From NCBI RefSeq assembly GCF_002008365.1, contig NZ_MRDL01000050.1:296-64295 (forward strand): a DNA stretch of 64,000 bases. The letters are read 5' to 3'. The position numbers were made by a program, and so were the translations under genes. Positions 61,377 to 64,000 of this stretch are shown here, one piece after another. The stretch is from Rhizobium leguminosarum bv. viciae USDA 2370 (GTDB lineage Bacteria; Pseudomonadota; Alphaproteobacteria; Rhizobiales; Rhizobiaceae). Every line of letters begins with the position of its first letter. The first letter of the stretch is position 1. The notes below the pieces were generated by a model. That model was given only the letters and a program-made list of their open reading frames with translations, ran no database searches and was not told the DNA's origin.

Positions 61377-62602
61377 CAACGGTCGTTCCGTTCACTTCGA
61401 CGCCCCGCTGTCAGGGCAGGAGCTGTCGCTAGTCCGGCGCCGCCGCTGAGGCGCGTTTCGGTCAGCCGTCGCCCAATGATGAAGTCCTTCGAGAGAATTG
61501 CCACCAGCGCGCAAGCGAGCATCCACATCGAAGCGGTCAGGGTAAGCGTGACAGAAGTCGAGCCGAGCGTCGCCGAGGCTAGGATAGTACCGAATGAAGT
61601 CGAAATTTTCAGCGCGGAGAAAACCTCAGCCCTCATCTCTGGCGTCACCAGTCTGTTGAGCTGCAACGAGTAGTGGATGCCGAGCGATGGGGCGCATATC
61701 CCCACAAGCGCGCAGCCGAGTATCGATAAACCGAAGGAATTCTGAAGGATCAGCGCCATGCCGATAATGATCGAGAGGAACATCGCGGCGACCTGCTGCT
61801 TCGAGTAGGCTTTGTTGAGCAGTCCGTTTCCCATGGACCCGACAAGCGACGCCGCACACAGGGATCCGGTGAATATCGCGCCGTACCCCGCTTGCAGATT
61901 GAACCCCATCGCAAGCGACACCGCACCAACTTCGATGCCGCTGATGGCGGCGGAACTGGCACAGGCGCATCCGAGCCAGAGAAGAACTTCAGGCGTCACC
62001 GATTTAGTTCGGGTTTCTGCCGCTTGCGGCTCTACATTGCATCGTGCGGACGGCAAGATCATTGCGGGCACCGCGCCGAGTATTGCGATTGCAGCTATCG
62101 AGAATGATGCGGATACCGATCCAAGACTGGCTGCCAAAATCGGGGTGACGAGGAAGGTGAGGTCCGACGCAAAAGCTGCCAAGGCGAGTGCCCTTGTCAT
62201 CTGTGACTGCACTACAAGATAGTTTGCGCTGTCACGCAGATAGCCGAAGGCCGCACCTTGCACGAGGCCGGCGGCCACCGCCGCAGCGATGAAAACTGCG
62301 TACGGCGCGCCCACTCCACACGCTGTAGCGCAAGCGAACAGTGCTGCCGTCCGAATAAAGATGAGAGCCTTGAAGAATGCGATTGAGTTCGCACTCCGCC
62401 CCAACCGGGCAATTGGCAAGGCTCCGACAAGTTGCGCGGTTGTCATGGCCGCGAGCGCCGTTGCCCCAGTAGCGGGGTTCCCCGTGATCGAGAGTGCTGC
62501 CAATGCGAAGGCAATCGACGCTCCTGAGCGAGGTGCGCCGAACAAGCCGTAGGCGACCGCCCAGCGGATAGTCTGATGACTTTGTAGACCGCCCCAGTTC
62601 AT
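61376..62602 (-). CDS. Major facilitator superfamily transporter
   Basis: The 408-residue protein has ~12 membrane segments, beginning TIRWAVAYGLFGAPRSGASI. A loop with RLGRSANSIAFFKALIFIRT lies after helix 2. It fits drug- or metabolite-export MFS families but no subfamily is clear. The start ATG before NWGGLQ was chosen by the onset of membrane topology, with GGCGGAAA upstream. It overlaps the kinase gene downstream, so the kinase may sense its substrate (inference). Confidence 0.8.
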   Translation of the reverse strand: MNWGGLQSHQTIRWAVAYGLFGAPRSGASIAFALAALSITGNPATGATALAAMTTAQLVGALPIARLGRSANSIAFFKALIFIRTAALFACATACGVGAPYAVFIAAAVAAGLVQGAAFGYLRDSANYLVVQSQMTRALALAAFASDLTFLVTPILAASLGSVSASFSIAAIAILGAVPAMILPSARCNVEPQAAETRTKSVTPEVLLWLGCACASSAAISGIEVGAVSLAMGFNLQAGYGAIFTGSLCAASLVGSMGNGLLNKAYSKQQVAAMFLSIIIGMALILQNSFGLSILGCALVGICAPSLGIHYSLQLNRLVTPEMRAEVFSALKISTSFGTILASATLGSTSVTLTLTASMWMLACALVAILSKDFIIGRRLTETRLSGGAGLATAPALTAGRRSERNDR

Positions 62603-62776
62603 TTTCCGCCAATTCTGGCCGTATCGTCCGCAGATAAACCTTGCCAAAGTATTTGCAGCACGCGTGGTGAGAAGCGCCTCGCGTCCAGTGACTTGGAAGC
62701 ATAGGTGGTACTCACCATCAGGATGAGTTTACCGCAAACTTGCACCAAGCACACTATACTAAGGTATTGCCTCTGA

Positions 62777-62941
62777 TCTCTGACGATAGAAAAGCTCTTT
62801 GCCAAGGTCAAGCACGGGCTGCGCAAGGCGCAGGCCCGAACCCGACAGGCTATCGACGACGCGCTGGCAGAAACCCTTCAAACCGTCTCGCCGAAAGAGT
62901 GCCAAAACTACTTCAAGGAAGCCGGATATGAACAGACCTAA
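62777..62941 (+). mobile_element. C-terminal scrap of an IS630-family transposase
   Basis: The frame reads LTIEKLFAKVKHGLRKAQAR, TRQAIDDALAETLQTVSPKE, then CQNYFKEAGYEQT and stops at 62939-62941. This matches the end of IS630-type transposases (IExxFAKxKxxLRKA ... CxNYFxxAGY). The catalytic DDE region and inverted repeats are missing. Confidence 0.75.
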
Positions 62942-62997
62942 AACAATCCCGCTCTAATGTGTCAAACGCGCCGCGGCTTGCCGCGCCGCCGTGCGTT

Positions 62998-64000
62998 TTA
63001 AATATTTTCGCGGATCGGCTTGAAAGCAGCTCGGAGTTCGGCGGCAAACAACTGGGGCTGCTCCCATGCAGCGAAATGCCCGCCCTTTGCCGGCCGGCCA
63101 TAGTGGATGAGTTTCGGATAGGCCTTTTCAGCCCAGCTCTGCGGCGCCTGATAGATTTCATCCGGGAACGCGCTGACTGCGACCGGGATCTTGATGCCGC
63201 GCGGATCGAAGAAGCCGCCGGAGGGGAAATGCGCATTGTCCCAGTAGAGGCGCGCCGAGGAGATCGCCGTATTCGTCAGCCAGTAGAGCGTGACGTTGTC
63301 GAGCACGTCGTCGGGCGTAAGGCCTTCCTTCTCGCCGCCGAAGGAACGAGCGATCATCCGGTAGCTGCGGATGTCGTGATCGAGCATCCAGGAGGCAAGT
63401 CCAATAGGCGAATCGACAATGCCGTAGAGCGTCTGCGGCCGATTGTTCATCTCGATCGCGTAGCCGAGCCCGTTCTTGTAGAAATCGTCGAGCTGCCCAT
63501 AGGCCCGCTTCTCGTCGTCCGAGAGGCTCGCAGGCGCCGGCGCGCCCGATGACAGCAGCTTGGCGATATCGGCTGGCACGGTGGCCGCCATGTTGGTGTG
63601 GATGCCGATGAGGCCCGCTGGCTCCTGCACAGCCATCAGCTCGGTGACCGCATTGCCCCAGTCGCCGCCCTGCGCGACGTACTTCGTATAGCCGAGGCGC
63701 TGCATCAGCACGGCCCAGGCCTTGGCGATGCGCGGCGGATTCCAGCCCGTCTCCCTGGGCTTGGCCGAGAAGCCGTAGCCCGGAAGGGAAGGAATGACGA
63801 CATGAAAAGCGTCGGCTTCGGTGCCACCGAAGGCGGTAGGATCGGTAAGGGGCTTTATGATCTTCATCTGTTCGATGACCGATCCAGGCCAGCCATGGGT
63901 GATGATTATTGGCAGCGCATTTTCGTGCGTCGACTTGACGTGAATGAAATGAATGTCGAGGCCGTCTATCTCCGTAAGGAACTGCGGAAGGGAATTAAGC
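62998..64000 (-). CDS. Epoxide hydrolase (partial, 5' end outside window)
   Basis: The minus frame is open to the window edge, covering ~334 residues without the true start. It has the epoxide hydrolase motifs: oxyanion region IIITHGWPGSVIEQMKIIKP, nucleophile D in YVAQGGDWGNAVTELM, and H in PAKGGHFAAWEQPQLF. The cap tyrosines occur in the middle (IGLASWMLDHDI, LYWDNAHFPSGGFFDPRGI). An N-terminal EHN-type segment is partly seen at the edge. It hydrates epoxides to diols; the substrate is unknown. Confidence 0.88.
   Translation of the reverse strand, partial: LNSLPQFLTEIDGLDIHFIHVKSTHENALPIIITHGWPGSVIEQMKIIKPLTDPTAFGGTEADAFHVVIPSLPGYGFSAKPRETGWNPPRIAKAWAVLMQRLGYTKYVAQGGDWGNAVTELMAVQEPAGLIGIHTNMAATVPADIAKLLSSGAPAPASLSDDEKRAYGQLDDFYKNGLGYAIEMNNRPQTLYGIVDSPIGLASWMLDHDIRSYRMIARSFGGEKEGLTPDDVLDNVTLYWLTNTAISSARLYWDNAHFPSGGFFDPRGIKIPVAVSAFPDEIYQAPQSWAEKAYPKLIHYGRPAKGGHFAAWEQPQLFAAELRAAFKPIRENI

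Overview
The window looks like a chromosomal piece of a fast-growing rhizobium (Rhizobium/Sinorhizobium/Agrobacterium group, Alphaproteobacteria). Evidence: GC-rich coding DNA, the cold-shock/DUF192 gene pair, an NDUFS4-type complex I subunit, HWE histidine kinases, DUF1236/DUF982/DUF6894/DUF6766 families, a GAAC-N7-GAAC LexA box, EcfG-like promoters and an imuA-imuB-dnaE2 operon. The species cannot be named from sequence alone.

Bases 1-5407 are core-like: the tail of a DegT-type aminotransferase, three tRNA-Glu genes, an M15 lipoprotein peptidase, gloA, a double cold-shock protein with a DUF192 partner, tRNA-Pro, the NDUFS4 homologue and tRNA-Arg(TCT). An AlpA-like regulator follows directly after tRNA-Arg, and about 3.7 kb downstream holds mostly debris (a broken gap gene, truncated small genes). 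This suggests a decayed integrative element.

Bases 9.4-18.7 kb hold a stand-alone ATP-dependent DNA ligase, a three-gene membrane-stress operon (nutrient-deprivation/holin-like/DUF3618), an AI-2E-type transporter with an unusual C-terminal extension, and a DUF899 protein. From 17.6 to 24.8 kb lies an SOS mutagenesis locus. One LexA box separates a leftward Cys-rich gene plus dinB from rightward imuA-imuB-dnaE2.

Bases 25-50 kb form a dense stress-response region. It includes a Crp-type regulator, an ECF sigma factor, a PAS-HWE kinase divergent from a LOV-HWE (blue-light) kinase, a ferritin-like YciE protein, an Nramp-like transporter, an Hsp20 gene behind a ROSE-type RNA thermometer, DUF1236 and BON proteins, a single-domain response regulator and a PIN toxin-antitoxin pair. 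Several genes have GGAAC-N16/17-nGTT promoters, so they may form a local general-stress regulon. The region is full of partial duplications (BON, Crp and other fragments, repeated intergenic hairpins) and point-broken genes (LuxR-type regulator, GAF-HWE kinase, DUF6894).

Bases 49-64 kb are more ordinary: a DUF1254 protein, a methyltransferase, a VOC protein, an SRAP gene broken at codon 4, a GFA-family protein, a ClC channel, Kup, an MFS transporter overlapping a PAS/GAF kinase, an IS630 scrap, and an epoxide hydrolase cut by the window edge.
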